DNA from: JBBATK01 sp040398805
GTDB taxonomy: Bacteria > Bacteroidota > Ignavibacteria > Kapaibacteriales > NICIL-2
NCBI GenBank assembly: GCA_040398805.1
Contig: JBBATK010000001.1
Span: forward strand, 434,001 to 498,000
Length of the DNA stretch: 64,000 nucleotides
Direction: 5' to 3'
Positions 34,144 to 44,537 of the stretch are shown one piece after another (position 1 is the stretch's first letter; each line of letters opens with the position of its first letter). The notes below the pieces were generated by a model. The model was not told the DNA's origin and ran no database searches. It saw nothing but the letters and a program-made list of their open reading frames with translations. The translations under genes and the position numbers were made by a program.

Positions 34144-35232
34144 ATGGATAAGCACAACAGAAGAACATTTCTTACATCCGCAGTCCTGATGTCTGCGGGG
34201 TCGATTCTTGCGCAGTCGGCACCCGTTCGAAAGTCATCGGCTTCCGGCTCGATTGCGTCGAAGTCATTCGTGCGTCCGGACGAGCTCATCCTCCCCGCCT
34301 CGTTGCGCAAGGGCAGCACGATTGCCGTGACAGCTCCTGCGAGCGGCGTGAACCGCGCGGAACTTGAGTCCGGTTTGAGCTTTCTGCGCGCGCAAGGCTT
34401 CAATCTTGTGTTGGGACGTCATGTGGGGTCCACCGTCAATTACCTTTCCGCGTCCGATAAGGTCAGAGCGGAGGAGTTCAACGAGTTCGTACGACGTCCC
34501 GATATCGACGCCATCATCTGTGCACGGGGCGGGTACGGTGTCACTCGCATACTTCCTGATATCGATTACTCTGCCATCAGAGCGAATCCGAAAGTGATCA
34601 TGGGGTATAGCGATATCACCGCCCTTCTCGTGGCCATCTATGAACGTTCGAGAATCGTCACCTACCACGGTCCGGTATGTTCGTCGTCGTTCGATGAAAC
34701 TACAAAGTCATCGTTCCTCCACGTCACCGTAGACAATTCGCTGAACGACAACTTGGATGGCGCGAAGTCGGTGATGTACTCCTCGGATGATCTGGAAGTA
34801 CTTCACAGCGGGACGGCGGAGGCGCGACTGGTTGGTGGTAACCTTGCGACCATCTGTTCGACGCTTGGCACTCCTTTCGAAATCGACACGAGAGGTGCCA
34901 TCCTGTTTTTGGAGGACATCGCGGAGGAGCCGTACCGAATCGACCGTATGCTCACGCAGTTGTGGCTGAGCGGGAAGTTCGACGAGGTTCGCGGCGTCGT
35001 GCTTGGAGTCTTCAAGAGTTGCGAGGGTCTGCGTCGGGCTCCCAACACTCCGACGATGTCGCCGAGTTTGAAACAAGTATTCCGAAGCCGCTTTGCGAGC
35101 ATGAATGTTCCCGTCCTTTCGGGGTTACCGTTTGGACATGTCCGGAGCAAACTCACCTTGCCGATCGGCGTGCGGGCCAAGATGGATTGCAGCACCAAGA
35201 CGTTCAGTCTACTGGAAGCAAGTGTTGCCTGA
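34144..35232 (+). CDS. Tat-exported LD-carboxypeptidase (peptidase S66)
   Basis: The 362-residue protein belongs to family S66, which removes the terminal D-alanine from peptidoglycan tetrapeptides. The nucleophile sits in MGYSDITALL near residue 157, after ARGGYGVTRILPDIDY; GGNLATICSTLGTPFE and the IDRMLTQLWLSGKF block are also typical. The N-terminus MDKHNRRTFLTSAVLMSAGS is a twin-arginine signal, so it should be folded before export. Cytoplasmic LdcA is the usual form, so the signal is notable. GAGAGG lies 6 bases before the ATG at 34144. Confidence 0.88.
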   Translation: MDKHNRRTFLTSAVLMSAGSILAQSAPVRKSSASGSIASKSFVRPDELILPASLRKGSTIAVTAPASGVNRAELESGLSFLRAQGFNLVLGRHVGSTVNYLSASDKVRAEEFNEFVRRPDIDAIICARGGYGVTRILPDIDYSAIRANPKVIMGYSDITALLVAIYERSRIVTYHGPVCSSSFDETTKSSFLHVTVDNSLNDNLDGAKSVMYSSDDLEVLHSGTAEARLVGGNLATICSTLGTPFEIDTRGAILFLEDIAEEPYRIDRMLTQLWLSGKFDEVRGVVLGVFKSCEGLRRAPNTPTMSPSLKQVFRSRFASMNVPVLSGLPFGHVRSKLTLPIGVRAKMDCSTKTFSLLEASVA

Positions 35233-35281
35233 CGGTCAGAGTATGTAAGTAATGACGGATCATTTTCTTCAAGAGGTTTTT

Positions 35282-38200
35282 GTGAGAGTATCACATCGTT
35301 TTCAACCTACGCGGGTATTTGTCGCTGTGGTCATGTTTTGTTTGACACAGTTAGTACCGCAACTTCACGCGCAGTACTTCACCGTGTATGGCATCGACGA
35401 TTCGAACTTCCCTCGCATGCGTGCGCGGTTCGTGGCGTTGGATGCGGCGGGCAAGGAAATGCGCAACTTCTCGAACAACGAATTCGATATCCGGGAGAAC
35501 GGCGTCTCCATGCAAGGATCGTTGACCATCGACTGCAAGGATACGGCCGTCGAACCCGCGGCGAACGTCGTGTTGATTCTGGACCGCAGCGGTTCCATGA
35601 GCACCATCGTCGATACGGCGACCAAGGCGACCCGCATGGATTGGGTCATATCCGGAGCGACGACCTTCGTCAACACCTTCAAGTTCAACCCGCCGTCCGA
35701 AGTGGCCGTCATATCGTTCGGCACGTTGCCGACCTTCGAGAGTCCGTTCCGGACCACGGCTCCTCCGCTTGTCGACGTCATCTCGAAGCTTCGTCCGCAA
35801 GGAGGAACCAACTATAATCCCCCGATGCTCGACACATCGTTCGGCGCCATCAAGCTTCTGGCTGGTCAGCGGCCCGGAGTCCGACGCATCGTCATCTTCC
35901 TCACCGATGGTCAGCCGGACAAGGATCCTCTCACGGACTCCATCACGAAGCTGTGCAACCAGCAGAGCATCCAGTTCTACGCTATCACGATCGGAACGAA
36001 GATGAACAAGGATCTTCAGACCATCGCTCAGAAGACGGGTGGCAAGGCGTTCGAAGCGAACACCAAAGACGACCTCATCGCCATCTATCGTCTTATCGCA
36101 CTCGAAACGGAAATCAAGCAGAACTGTTACATCGAATGGACAGCGCCATATTCGTGTAACCAGGCAGGCAGAATCAGGGATCTGTCCGTGACCTTCAAGC
36201 GGATGAATCCGCCGATCACCTCGGAGCCGCAGTACATCGCTCCTACACGCTCCGTGGCGAACATTTCCGTCTCCTCGTCCTCGTTGTTCTTCGGCGACCC
36301 GGCACCGGGAGGAACGTCCACACAAACGGTGACGATCAAAGCGGAGAACGCTCCGCTCATCCTGACGGCATTGAACCCAACACCGCCGGGATTCTTCACG
36401 GTGATAAGTTATGGTGGAGGTAAGACCCTACCCGATACTATCAAGATCGGTCAGACCAGAGATGTCACGATACAGTTCACGCAAGGTTCGCAGAAGGCAT
36501 ACCGCCAGGCGTCATTGATCGCCAGCGGTTCGCCGTGTCCGCCGACCGTCAGTCTTTTCGGCGGACTCTCGACAGTCCAGGTCGTCTCACCGAACGGCGG
36601 AGAACTCTATGCAACCTGCGACACGGTCACCATACGCTGGGCCGGCGTCGATCCGAAACAGAGCGTGAACATCTTCTATGCGCTGGATGGCGACGCTGCC
36701 AAACCCACGTGGCAATTGCTTAAGCAGAACGCGACGGGCCTGGCGTATAAGTGGTATCCGGCCATCCGCGGAAAGAGACTTCGTTTGCGCATGACGGCGC
36801 AACCAGCTCCGAGCTATCTGTGGACCAGGTCGCTGGGAAGTCCGCAGTTGGACACCTGTCGTTCCATCGCTCTCGATGCGACACAGAATTTCGTTCATGC
36901 AGCAGGCGTTTTTGCCGATACGTTGAAAGTCAATTCTTCGAACAAAACTTTCCCTGCCTTCGGTGGCCGCGACGCGTTTGTGAGCCGGTTCGATTCCGAT
37001 GGCAACCTGATCTGGGTGCAGACGGCCGGTGGCTCAGGAGATGAGGGGTGTGCGGCCATTGCAACGGACAACACCGATGGCATCTATGCGACAGGGTATT
37101 TCACGAGTAAAGCGGTACAGTTCGGCTCTACTCAACTGACATTGCCGCCGCTCGACCAGGTGAACTTCTTCATAGCCCGTTACGACGCTGCCGGAAATGC
37201 CACATGGGTACGTACCGGCGGCGGAACCACGACGAGTAATGGATATGCATATGCCGATTCGATCGCGTATGAGAACGACTCGATTTACGTGTACGGAAAA
37301 TTCAAGAACAAGCTTCGTATCAATGGCTATGCGGCAAGCCCCGGATATCTGGAAATCAGTCGAGCAGCGACGACAACCGCACCGCCGTACAAATTCACGG
37401 CATCGTTCGACAAGTCCGGCAACATCGGATCGCTTGTCGAGGGATACCGCGCCCACAAGTACACCGATTCGACGGAATCGGACAAGAACGGCAACCTGTA
37501 TGATGCGGGATATTTCAAGGGCACGCAGAACAACGGTGGGGCATCGGTGAACCTGACAAGCCGTGGTGACTTTGATTGCTTCATACGCAAGTTCGGCGGT
37601 CAACCCGGAAGCTCCGATTCCAGCGACGGGGTGTTTACGGTCTCCTCTCCCCAATTGTCGTTCAAATCAACCGTTCTCAACTGCCCCACCACGTCGGTCG
37701 GCCAATCCGCCAGCGCGACGTTCTCTGCGGAGCTGTGCAACAGTGGTGATATTCCCCTGCTCATTCAGAACAACGGATCGATCATCACGGGTCCGCACAA
37801 GGACGATTTCAAACTGACGACGAACTATGACGGTAAGGTCCTGTATCCCGGCGACTGCCTCCCGATAGAGATCTCTTTCCAACCGCAAACCATCGATGGT
37901 GCGCGAACCGCCACGCTTCAGATAGCCAGCACCTGCGGTCCTGCCGCCATGGTGGAGCTGCAAGCGACAGCCTTACCTCCGTGCCGCTTCGAGCCGAATT
38001 CTCCGTACATCGGTTGCCAAAGTGTCAATCTCACGAAGACGGTTGTCGACCCCTGTATCATCAGGAACATGGCCGCGAACGATTACGGTGGAACGGTAAC
38101 ATTGATCGGCGTCAACCCCGATGAATTCTCGGTCGTTCTCACGAAGACCGGAGATACCGTGGCTTTCGGCAAGGCTCCGGTTCCGTTCACTCTGCAAAAG

Positions 38201-40009
38201 AACGGTGCCTGCCTGCCTGCGGAGATCCTCTTCACGCCCAAAGGCTCGGGCACGAGAACGGCTGTGCTGAAGTTCGATATTCCGTTCGAATGCGGATCCG
38301 TAGCCCAGATCAACCTTGTCGGCTGCGGCATCGCGCCTCAGGTGAGGGTGGACCCGGTGGACTTCCGGCTCCGCCGCGTGCGCACATCGAACAGGCTCAC
38401 GGCCACCATATCTAATCCGGACTCGCTGGATGCCTTGGTGTCGAAGATCGCGCTTGCGACCCCGGATGCGAACTTCACGATCGACCCCGCCTCTGTCCCC
38501 ACTCTTCCGTACAACCTGAAGAAGGGTGCAAGCATCAATGTCGATATCGTCTACGTCCCGCAGACGATCGGTGTCCACACGAATAGCATCAATGTCGAGG
38601 TGTCGGGCAACACGACTCCGCTGCAGGGTTCCGTCCGCGGTGAGGGATTCATTCCGACAATGATTTCCTACGACCTGAGTTTCGCGGCAAGTCCCGTCGG
38701 TGTGGCTGCTCCGACGCGACCGCTTGTCATTCGCAACACCAGCTCGAACGCTCCGCTTCAAGTGAAAGCCGTGAGCAACCCGGACAATCCCCGCTTCACC
38801 TTGGATCGTGTACCGGCTCCGGACACGGTGATCGCTCCCGGTGACTCCATGGTGGTGACCGTGACGCTCGTGCCTGCGGCTGGAGCGAACGTGGGACGCG
38901 TAACCATCAGCACCGATGCGGCCGAAGGTCCATCCACGTCTCCGAAGGTCGATACGATCATCACGATGCGTGGTGAAGGCCTGCAAGTGGATATCGACCC
39001 GCAGCCTTCACAGTTCGGCGATGTTCTCTCGTGCGATTCCACGCAAACCCGCACCGTCGCCATCACGAACAGCGGCGTCAACGCTATAGATGTCACGATT
39101 TCCGCCGGCGGGGCCACCACGGCATTCGACGTCCAGCCCAGACCGGGTGTCGTCAATCTGGCAAGCGGTCAGAAGGTCACGTACACGGTGCGCTTCCGTG
39201 GTAACAGCGGAACACATTTCATGAATCTGGATTTCATTCTGCCCACGGGTACGGTTCTTCGGACGTTCTCGGCGAAAGGGGTGACGACTCCGGTGACGAT
39301 AACCAGTGTGCCGACACCGTTCCAAGTGAACGGCAAGAGCAACTACCCCATCACCATTTCCACCGCCGCCCTGAATGGTGTCAAGGTCCAGCGTGTCGAA
39401 TTCGATGTGACAATCGACAGCACATCGGTACTCTTCGATGCCGTGCGCTTCGCATCGTTGTATGCAGCGCCGGTGAACGGGTGGACGTGGACGTATACGC
39501 AGACGGGCACGATGAGCTCCACCATTCACATCGTAGGGACGAACCCCACGGGATTCACGGGTGGTACGGAAACGTTCAACCTTCCGTTGTGGTTGCTCCA
39601 AGTATACGTGGAGTCCATTCCCGTCACGGTCACATGGGCCAGCTCGCAAGAGTATCCGTGCTTGATTCCGACGGTCACCAACGGTTCCATCGTCGCGAAG
39701 GTCGCCTGCTTCGCTGCGGGTTCGAAGATCGAACTCAGTGCCACGACGTTCGGCATGCTCATGTCGCCGAATCCGGTGACGGGCGGTACGGTCAACGTGG
39801 ATTTCAGCATCGGCATCGACGACATCGCATGCGCGGTGGATCTGTATTCCTCACTCGGCGAACATGTTGCGAACATTCGTCGAGGAACCGTGAAGAGCGG
39901 AGTCTATCATGAAGAAGTGGATGTTTCCGGCATACCCAGTGGCGTCTACGTCGTCCGTATGAGTGCCGGACCATACACGGAATCCCGATTGATCAACATC
40001 GCTCGCTAA
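35282..40009 (+). CDS. Giant secreted protein: VWA, beta-propeller-like repeats, ASH domains, T9SS sorting domain
   Basis: The product has about 1575 residues. A signal peptide ends at PQLHA. A VWA domain follows (about residues 90-290) with the metal-site motif DRSGS near 101 and FLTDGQPD. Residues 510-790 hold repeats of the SBBP type (GGRDAFVSRFDSDGNLIWVQ, GGSGDEGCAAIATD). Residues 790-1340 hold several choice-of-anchor D/ASH-like beta-sandwiches. A cohesin-like segment and a T9SS-type C-terminal domain follow (MSPNPVTGGTVNVDF ... SGVYVVRMSAG). The GTG at 35282, five bases after AAGAGG, is preferred; an ATG at 35252 would add ten residues. It is probably exported across the outer membrane and attached to the surface. 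Substrate or partner unknown. Confidence 0.8.
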   Translation: MRVSHRFQPTRVFVAVVMFCLTQLVPQLHAQYFTVYGIDDSNFPRMRARFVALDAAGKEMRNFSNNEFDIRENGVSMQGSLTIDCKDTAVEPAANVVLILDRSGSMSTIVDTATKATRMDWVISGATTFVNTFKFNPPSEVAVISFGTLPTFESPFRTTAPPLVDVISKLRPQGGTNYNPPMLDTSFGAIKLLAGQRPGVRRIVIFLTDGQPDKDPLTDSITKLCNQQSIQFYAITIGTKMNKDLQTIAQKTGGKAFEANTKDDLIAIYRLIALETEIKQNCYIEWTAPYSCNQAGRIRDLSVTFKRMNPPITSEPQYIAPTRSVANISVSSSSLFFGDPAPGGTSTQTVTIKAENAPLILTALNPTPPGFFTVISYGGGKTLPDTIKIGQTRDVTIQFTQGSQKAYRQASLIASGSPCPPTVSLFGGLSTVQVVSPNGGELYATCDTVTIRWAGVDPKQSVNIFYALDGDAAKPTWQLLKQNATGLAYKWYPAIRGKRLRLRMTAQPAPSYLWTRSLGSPQLDTCRSIALDATQNFVHAAGVFADTLKVNSSNKTFPAFGGRDAFVSRFDSDGNLIWVQTAGGSGDEGCAAIATDNTDGIYATGYFTSKAVQFGSTQLTLPPLDQVNFFIARYDAAGNATWVRTGGGTTTSNGYAYADSIAYENDSIYVYGKFKNKLRINGYAASPGYLEISRAATTTAPPYKFTASFDKSGNIGSLVEGYRAHKYTDSTESDKNGNLYDAGYFKGTQNNGGASVNLTSRGDFDCFIRKFGGQPGSSDSSDGVFTVSSPQLSFKSTVLNCPTTSVGQSASATFSAELCNSGDIPLLIQNNGSIITGPHKDDFKLTTNYDGKVLYPGDCLPIEISFQPQTIDGARTATLQIASTCGPAAMVELQATALPPCRFEPNSPYIGCQSVNLTKTVVDPCIIRNMAANDYGGTVTLIGVNPDEFSVVLTKTGDTVAFGKAPVPFTLQKNGACLPAEILFTPKGSGTRTAVLKFDIPFECGSVAQINLVGCGIAPQVRVDPVDFRLRRVRTSNRLTATISNPDSLDALVSKIALATPDANFTIDPASVPTLPYNLKKGASINVDIVYVPQTIGVHTNSINVEVSGNTTPLQGSVRGEGFIPTMISYDLSFAASPVGVAAPTRPLVIRNTSSNAPLQVKAVSNPDNPRFTLDRVPAPDTVIAPGDSMVVTVTLVPAAGANVGRVTISTDAAEGPSTSPKVDTIITMRGEGLQVDIDPQPSQFGDVLSCDSTQTRTVAITNSGVNAIDVTISAGGATTAFDVQPRPGVVNLASGQKVTYTVRFRGNSGTHFMNLDFILPTGTVLRTFSAKGVTTPVTITSVPTPFQVNGKSNYPITISTAALNGVKVQRVEFDVTIDSTSVLFDAVRFASLYAAPVNGWTWTYTQTGTMSSTIHIVGTNPTGFTGGTETFNLPLWLLQVYVESIPVTVTWASSQEYPCLIPTVTNGSIVAKVACFAAGSKIELSATTFGMLMSPNPVTGGTVNVDFSIGIDDIACAVDLYSSLGEHVANIRRGTVKSGVYHEEVDVSGIPSGVYVVRMSAGPYTESRLINIAR

Positions 40010-40030
40010 AACATTTTCGGGTCATACACC

Positions 40031-40059
40031 ACGAGCAGGACCTCATCGGTCCTGTTCGT
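40031..40059 (+). terminator. Strong hairpin between the two giant genes, without a T-tract
   Basis: A 12-bp stem (ACGAGCAGGACC / GGTCCTGTTCGT, one G-T pair) with a TCATC loop begins 21 bases after the first giant gene. The T-tract of an intrinsic terminator is missing (GTATTGTGTGG follows), so it may be a weak terminator or an RNA-stabilising element. Confidence 0.45.
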
Positions 40060-40120
40060 GTATTGTGTGGAGCTCTCGACGGTCAATTATTCGTGGTTTC
40101 TCCATACCGGTTACCCATAC

Positions 40121-43100
40121 ATGAAGCTTCTCCTTCTCATAGCCATAGTCAGCGTCGTCGTCCCCTACTCGCTCGTTTCCCAGGCGAATGTCCGGAACTT
40201 CTATCTGTACAACATCGATACGAGCGCATTTCCCCGCGTCACTGCCAACGTCTACGCACTCGACAACGCCAATCAACGGTATAAGAATCTGTCTGTTACC
40301 GACTTCGATCTCTTCGAAAACGGTTCACAACGGGATGCGACGATGACGTTGAATTGCGACACGAGCGCGACTCCCCTTCCCATCGCCGTGTGTCTGGCCC
40401 TCGATCAGAGTTTCAGCATGGCAAACAAGACGCCCGCCGGTGATACCTATTGGGACTGGGTCAAAGCCGGAGCACGGGCATTCATCGATAGTCTGCGCAT
40501 GACACCTCCCACGTGTGTCGCTATCACCTCATTCGGCGGCACGGCGTATGTAAGAGCGCCATTCCAAACAACGAAGCCGCCCTTGTATGCCGCACTGGAT
40601 CAGATACCTATCGAGGGAGGGACCAATTACGACGAAGCCTTCCTTAATCTGAGCTCTCCATCTCAGTCCGCTGCGGCCGTCACCGTCCTTCGTAATGCAC
40701 CGGCCATGCTAAGGCGCTTCATCGTCATCCTGACCGATGGACAGCCGGACAGACCGCCGTCAAAGCAGCGTATCATCGATTCCTGTGTGGCGAACGGCAT
40801 CACCGTCTATGCTATCAACCTCTTTACGACGAAGACCCCGAACATCAATGTGGATTTACAAGAGATCGCAACCAAGACTAATGGTCGCGCGTTCCTGGCC
40901 CGCTCGAAAGCCGATCTCATGTCCATCTATCGACTCATCGTCCAGGAAGCTCAGAGGAACATCGACTGTCGTCTGTCATGGGTGTCGACGCCGGGATGCA
41001 CCCAGCAGAGCAGACTCCGCACTCTTCGTGCTGTGATCCGCAAAGGAACCTTCACCGCTACGTGGAATGGTAGTTACACAGCCTCGTACAATAGTCTGGC
41101 AAACCCTATCCCCTCTGTCTCGACACTCGCATTCTCCGATCCCGGTTCAGGCGAAAAAGTCAGAAAGACCCTCACTGTTCGAGCGCCCATCGGTAACACC
41201 ATCCGTGTGGACAGATTCGTCAGCGGACTCCCCGGAGTGTTCACGGTGGTATCAACGAGCAGACCGCTTCCGTGTACGCTCTCCGGCGCACAAACTCTCG
41301 ATGTGATCGTGGAGTTCACTCAGACCGTCACGGGGACCCTGCATAAGTCCACACTATCGATTCAAGGTTCGCCTTGCAGTCAGACCGTTGCTCTCAACGT
41401 CATCATTCCCGTCCTCAAACTGGAAACCCCCGTGGGAGGAGAAACGATCAATGGTTGCGATTCCATTCCGATCCGCTGGAGCGGTATCGCTGAAGATGAA
41501 GCGATCACCGTGATGTTTTCCCGCGATAACGGCGCTCGTTGGAACGTCCTCGACAACGAAGCATACGGCCTTAACTACCACTGGACCAATAACCTCGAAC
41601 ATGATGCAGGTACGCAGGTTCCTTTCGCCTATAAAGTCAAGGTCCAGAGGAGTACCCCACGTTGGCTTGCCGGTATAGGCGGCACTGGCAATGAGACCGC
41701 CACGTGCCTCACGTACAGTAAAGGAACCGGACTCCTCTCGATCGGAGGCTCGTTCGAGGGAACCATGTCGTTCGCCACCACCGTCGTGAGCTCTGCCGGA
41801 GCGAAGGATGCTTTCCTCGCCCGCCTCAATGTAAACGGTGTGCCGCGAAGTGTGCTCCGCATCGGCGGTAGCGGCAATGAGGAGATAACAGCGGTTGCGG
41901 CGGACAGCATGACGAATACCATCGTTGTCGGTACCACCACGAGCGCCAGCCTTCAAGTAGGAGATTCCACGTTGTCCTTCAGTAAAGACAACCGCATCTC
42001 CTCCTTCATCACGTCCATCGACAGCGCAGGTAAAACACGGTGGGTGGTAGGTCTGGGAGATACCACAGGGACGAATAGCGGCGAGTTCCGTGCCACGGGC
42101 GTCCTGGTGAAGTCCGACAGTTCCATTATCGTGGAAGGTTATGTTTCCGGAGTCATCTCTTCGTTATACTCCCCATCATCAACAAGTCCTCGTCTTGGAC
42201 ACGACGCACCCACAGTAGCATCGTTCCCATTGACGGTCGAGATATCGAAGAAAGGCGTGGTAACTCGGATGCTCGACGGCTTCTTCGCACCGGCGTCGAA
42301 GACATCGACAACGACAGCGCTTATCGGTAATGAAACGTATCAGGTAGGCACCTTCAGTGGCACTACGGTCGCAGGACGTTTATCCGTGAATTCCCGTGGC
42401 GGTACCGACGGCTTCATCCGCGCAGCCACCTTGAATCCGGGTACCGACCAGTCCGCCAAATCCTTCCGCATTCAAGCGCCCCTTGTCATCTTCGAAGTTC
42501 AGCAACTTGATCTTCCGAGCGTCGAGGTCGGAACCACACGGAATTTCTACGTGGGTCAGCCCATGCGTAGCGCCGGCAGCGTTCAGTTGGCGCTTGCCAC
42601 GTTGGAAGCAGTGGGAACGGATAGTCTGGACTTCACCGTCGATCCCCCGCTCGCACCCGGTGTGATTCAACCGTTTTCCAGTCCGGAGCTGCGTATCTCC
42701 GTGACTCCCCAAGCCGTGGCCCGTCGTCAACGCTTCGCCTACCTTGTCGCCTATGCAGCATGTTCGGAGCCGGCATTCATTCGACTCCGCTCGTATGCAA
42801 CCTTTCCGAGTCTGAGCATGACGAATGTCGACTTCGGCCGCCGTCGCATCGGTTCGATCCAGACGGATACGATCTTCCTGACGAATGCCGACGCGGGAAC
42901 GATTCCTTTGCGGGGACTGCTTGACTCCGCCAATACCTCAATGGCGTTCTCGCGGGTGCAATCCATGCCGTCCGATTCCCTCCTTAAGGGAAAATCGACG
43001 TTGCCGCTCATCATCGGATTCACGCCCCGACGTATCGAGAACGATTCACTCGTCGTGCGCATCGACAGTTCCGGAGCGGTTCCGGTAGCTGTGCGCGGCG

Positions 43101-44461
43101 TCGCCCGCGGGTCGGGATTCCTCCCCCGTTGCACTTCTGCAGGCTTCGTGTTCAAGCCGGTCATTGTGGGCTCCGTATCGGTGGAGAATGCCGCTGTTCA
43201 TATCGAAAACACGGATACCATTTCTGCCCTTCGCGTCTACGCCAATGATTGGCTGGCAGGAAATCGTGACGACTTCTCCCGTGGTGTGAATGTCAGCGAC
43301 ACCTCCCTCGCTGTCGGTGACTCTCTCATGATACCGGTCTCCTTCGCCCCGTTGCGTCCGGGATTGCATTCGGTGAGATACGTGTTCGAGCACGATGCAG
43401 AGCCGGGACCGGATCCGCTCCCGCGCCGACGCGATACCGTGACGATTGAAGGTGATGCCGTCGATGTGTCCGTTCAACCGCAAAGCATCACGCTGCCGAC
43501 CATTCTGCGATGCGACAGTTCGGAGGCGACGATTGTCGTTTCAAACCTCGCATCCCGCACCCCCGTCACCGTATCGACCATCTTCATCGACGGTTCCTCG
43601 CAAGAGTTCTTCGTCCGTACCCCCACGCCGATCTCCATCGCCCCCGGTTCGACGGCGTCGGTCCGCGTATTGTATAAACCCGGCGCGGCCACAGCAAGCG
43701 CCAAGGTGGTCATCGTTCACGATGGCGGCAACCCGGACACGGTCGCCATGAGCGCTTCGTCGGTGACGGCGTCATTACGGCTGTCCGCAACGGACACGAC
43801 CATGGTCGCTCAGATCGACGATAAACTGCTGGTTGGCATTCACGGTATCCTCCAGTCGGCTTCGCCCTTCCTGCTCGATACCATCAGCCTCATCATCGAA
43901 ACGAATCCGTCGCAAGCACGCTTGGCTACCGAACGTTTTGCTGCGGCGCAAGAAGGATGGAACTGGAAACTAGATAGCATGGGAACGCGATTCATGTTTC
44001 ATGGATCCCGCGCCGGCGGTGCTCAATCATCCACCATCCGCTTCATGAACATCCCGTTCGATGTCTATCTGTCACCGAATCTCTTGAACGTGATGCGCGT
44101 TTACGGAAAAGCCGACTACGCGTCGTCGTGCCTGAGCCTGGACTCGGGTCGCATCGTCGTGCAGGAAACTCCTGTGTGCTTCCTCAGCGGTGCGTCCATC
44201 CAGTTGACATCACCTCTGGCTCTCACGGTATCGCAAAGAAACGCATCTCTCGATGTCCGCTTCACCGTTCCTCTGCCGATGTCCGTCCGTTGCGACATCG
44301 TCACCCCCCTCGGTTCCGTCGTCTCCTCCACCCCAGTGGATGCCCGCCAGGGAGGAAATTCGGTGACGATCCCGACGTCAGACCTCGCCTCCGGTGTCTA
44401 TTTCTGCAGGATCCTCGCGGAAAACTCCGTCGCCGTCCAAGGAGTGATGATTGTCCGATAA
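40121..44461 (+). CDS. Giant secreted protein, second of the tandem pair: VWA, ASH-like domains, T9SS-type C-terminus
   Basis: The 1446-residue product resembles the upstream giant protein in order and motifs. A signal peptide (MKLLLLIAIVSVVVPYSLVSQA) leads to NFYLYNIDTSAFPRV, which matches YFTVYGIDDSNFPRM in the first. The VWA domain has DQSFS at about residue 95 and VILTDGQPD. A GETINGCDSIPIRWSG segment parallels GGELYATCDTVTIRWAG. Repeats such as GGTGNETATCLTYS (511-760) and ASH-like domains (780-1220) follow. The C-terminus (TSDLASGVYFCRILAENS) fits a T9SS-type domain but is less regular than in the first protein. The first ATG giving a signal peptide is at 40121. A terminator ends the unit. 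Function unknown. Confidence 0.78.
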   Translation: MKLLLLIAIVSVVVPYSLVSQANVRNFYLYNIDTSAFPRVTANVYALDNANQRYKNLSVTDFDLFENGSQRDATMTLNCDTSATPLPIAVCLALDQSFSMANKTPAGDTYWDWVKAGARAFIDSLRMTPPTCVAITSFGGTAYVRAPFQTTKPPLYAALDQIPIEGGTNYDEAFLNLSSPSQSAAAVTVLRNAPAMLRRFIVILTDGQPDRPPSKQRIIDSCVANGITVYAINLFTTKTPNINVDLQEIATKTNGRAFLARSKADLMSIYRLIVQEAQRNIDCRLSWVSTPGCTQQSRLRTLRAVIRKGTFTATWNGSYTASYNSLANPIPSVSTLAFSDPGSGEKVRKTLTVRAPIGNTIRVDRFVSGLPGVFTVVSTSRPLPCTLSGAQTLDVIVEFTQTVTGTLHKSTLSIQGSPCSQTVALNVIIPVLKLETPVGGETINGCDSIPIRWSGIAEDEAITVMFSRDNGARWNVLDNEAYGLNYHWTNNLEHDAGTQVPFAYKVKVQRSTPRWLAGIGGTGNETATCLTYSKGTGLLSIGGSFEGTMSFATTVVSSAGAKDAFLARLNVNGVPRSVLRIGGSGNEEITAVAADSMTNTIVVGTTTSASLQVGDSTLSFSKDNRISSFITSIDSAGKTRWVVGLGDTTGTNSGEFRATGVLVKSDSSIIVEGYVSGVISSLYSPSSTSPRLGHDAPTVASFPLTVEISKKGVVTRMLDGFFAPASKTSTTTALIGNETYQVGTFSGTTVAGRLSVNSRGGTDGFIRAATLNPGTDQSAKSFRIQAPLVIFEVQQLDLPSVEVGTTRNFYVGQPMRSAGSVQLALATLEAVGTDSLDFTVDPPLAPGVIQPFSSPELRISVTPQAVARRQRFAYLVAYAACSEPAFIRLRSYATFPSLSMTNVDFGRRRIGSIQTDTIFLTNADAGTIPLRGLLDSANTSMAFSRVQSMPSDSLLKGKSTLPLIIGFTPRRIENDSLVVRIDSSGAVPVAVRGVARGSGFLPRCTSAGFVFKPVIVGSVSVENAAVHIENTDTISALRVYANDWLAGNRDDFSRGVNVSDTSLAVGDSLMIPVSFAPLRPGLHSVRYVFEHDAEPGPDPLPRRRDTVTIEGDAVDVSVQPQSITLPTILRCDSSEATIVVSNLASRTPVTVSTIFIDGSSQEFFVRTPTPISIAPGSTASVRVLYKPGAATASAKVVIVHDGGNPDTVAMSASSVTASLRLSATDTTMVAQIDDKLLVGIHGILQSASPFLLDTISLIIETNPSQARLATERFAAAQEGWNWKLDSMGTRFMFHGSRAGGAQSSTIRFMNIPFDVYLSPNLLNVMRVYGKADYASSCLSLDSGRIVVQETPVCFLSGASIQLTSPLALTVSQRNASLDVRFTVPLPMSVRCDIVTPLGSVVSSTPVDARQGGNSVTIPTSDLASGVYFCRILAENSVAVQGVMIVR

Positions 44462-44501
44462 ATGGACAAGTTGACATAATAGTGTGCCGTTTAGTAACCT
44501 C

Positions 44502-44537
44502 AAGCCCAATTTTTTCAAAGAGTTGGGCTTTTCTTTT
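44502..44537 (+). terminator. Terminator after the second giant gene
   Basis: An 8-bp stem (AAGCCCAA / TTGGGCTT) with a 13-base loop is followed by TTCTTTT. It lies 40 bases past the stop. Confidence 0.82.

Noticed and set aside
37973..38986. Long open frame on the minus strand inside the first giant gene
   Set aside because: It is antisense to a strong coding frame with clear domains, its product is an Arg/His/Asp-rich shadow with no motif, and it has no start signals.
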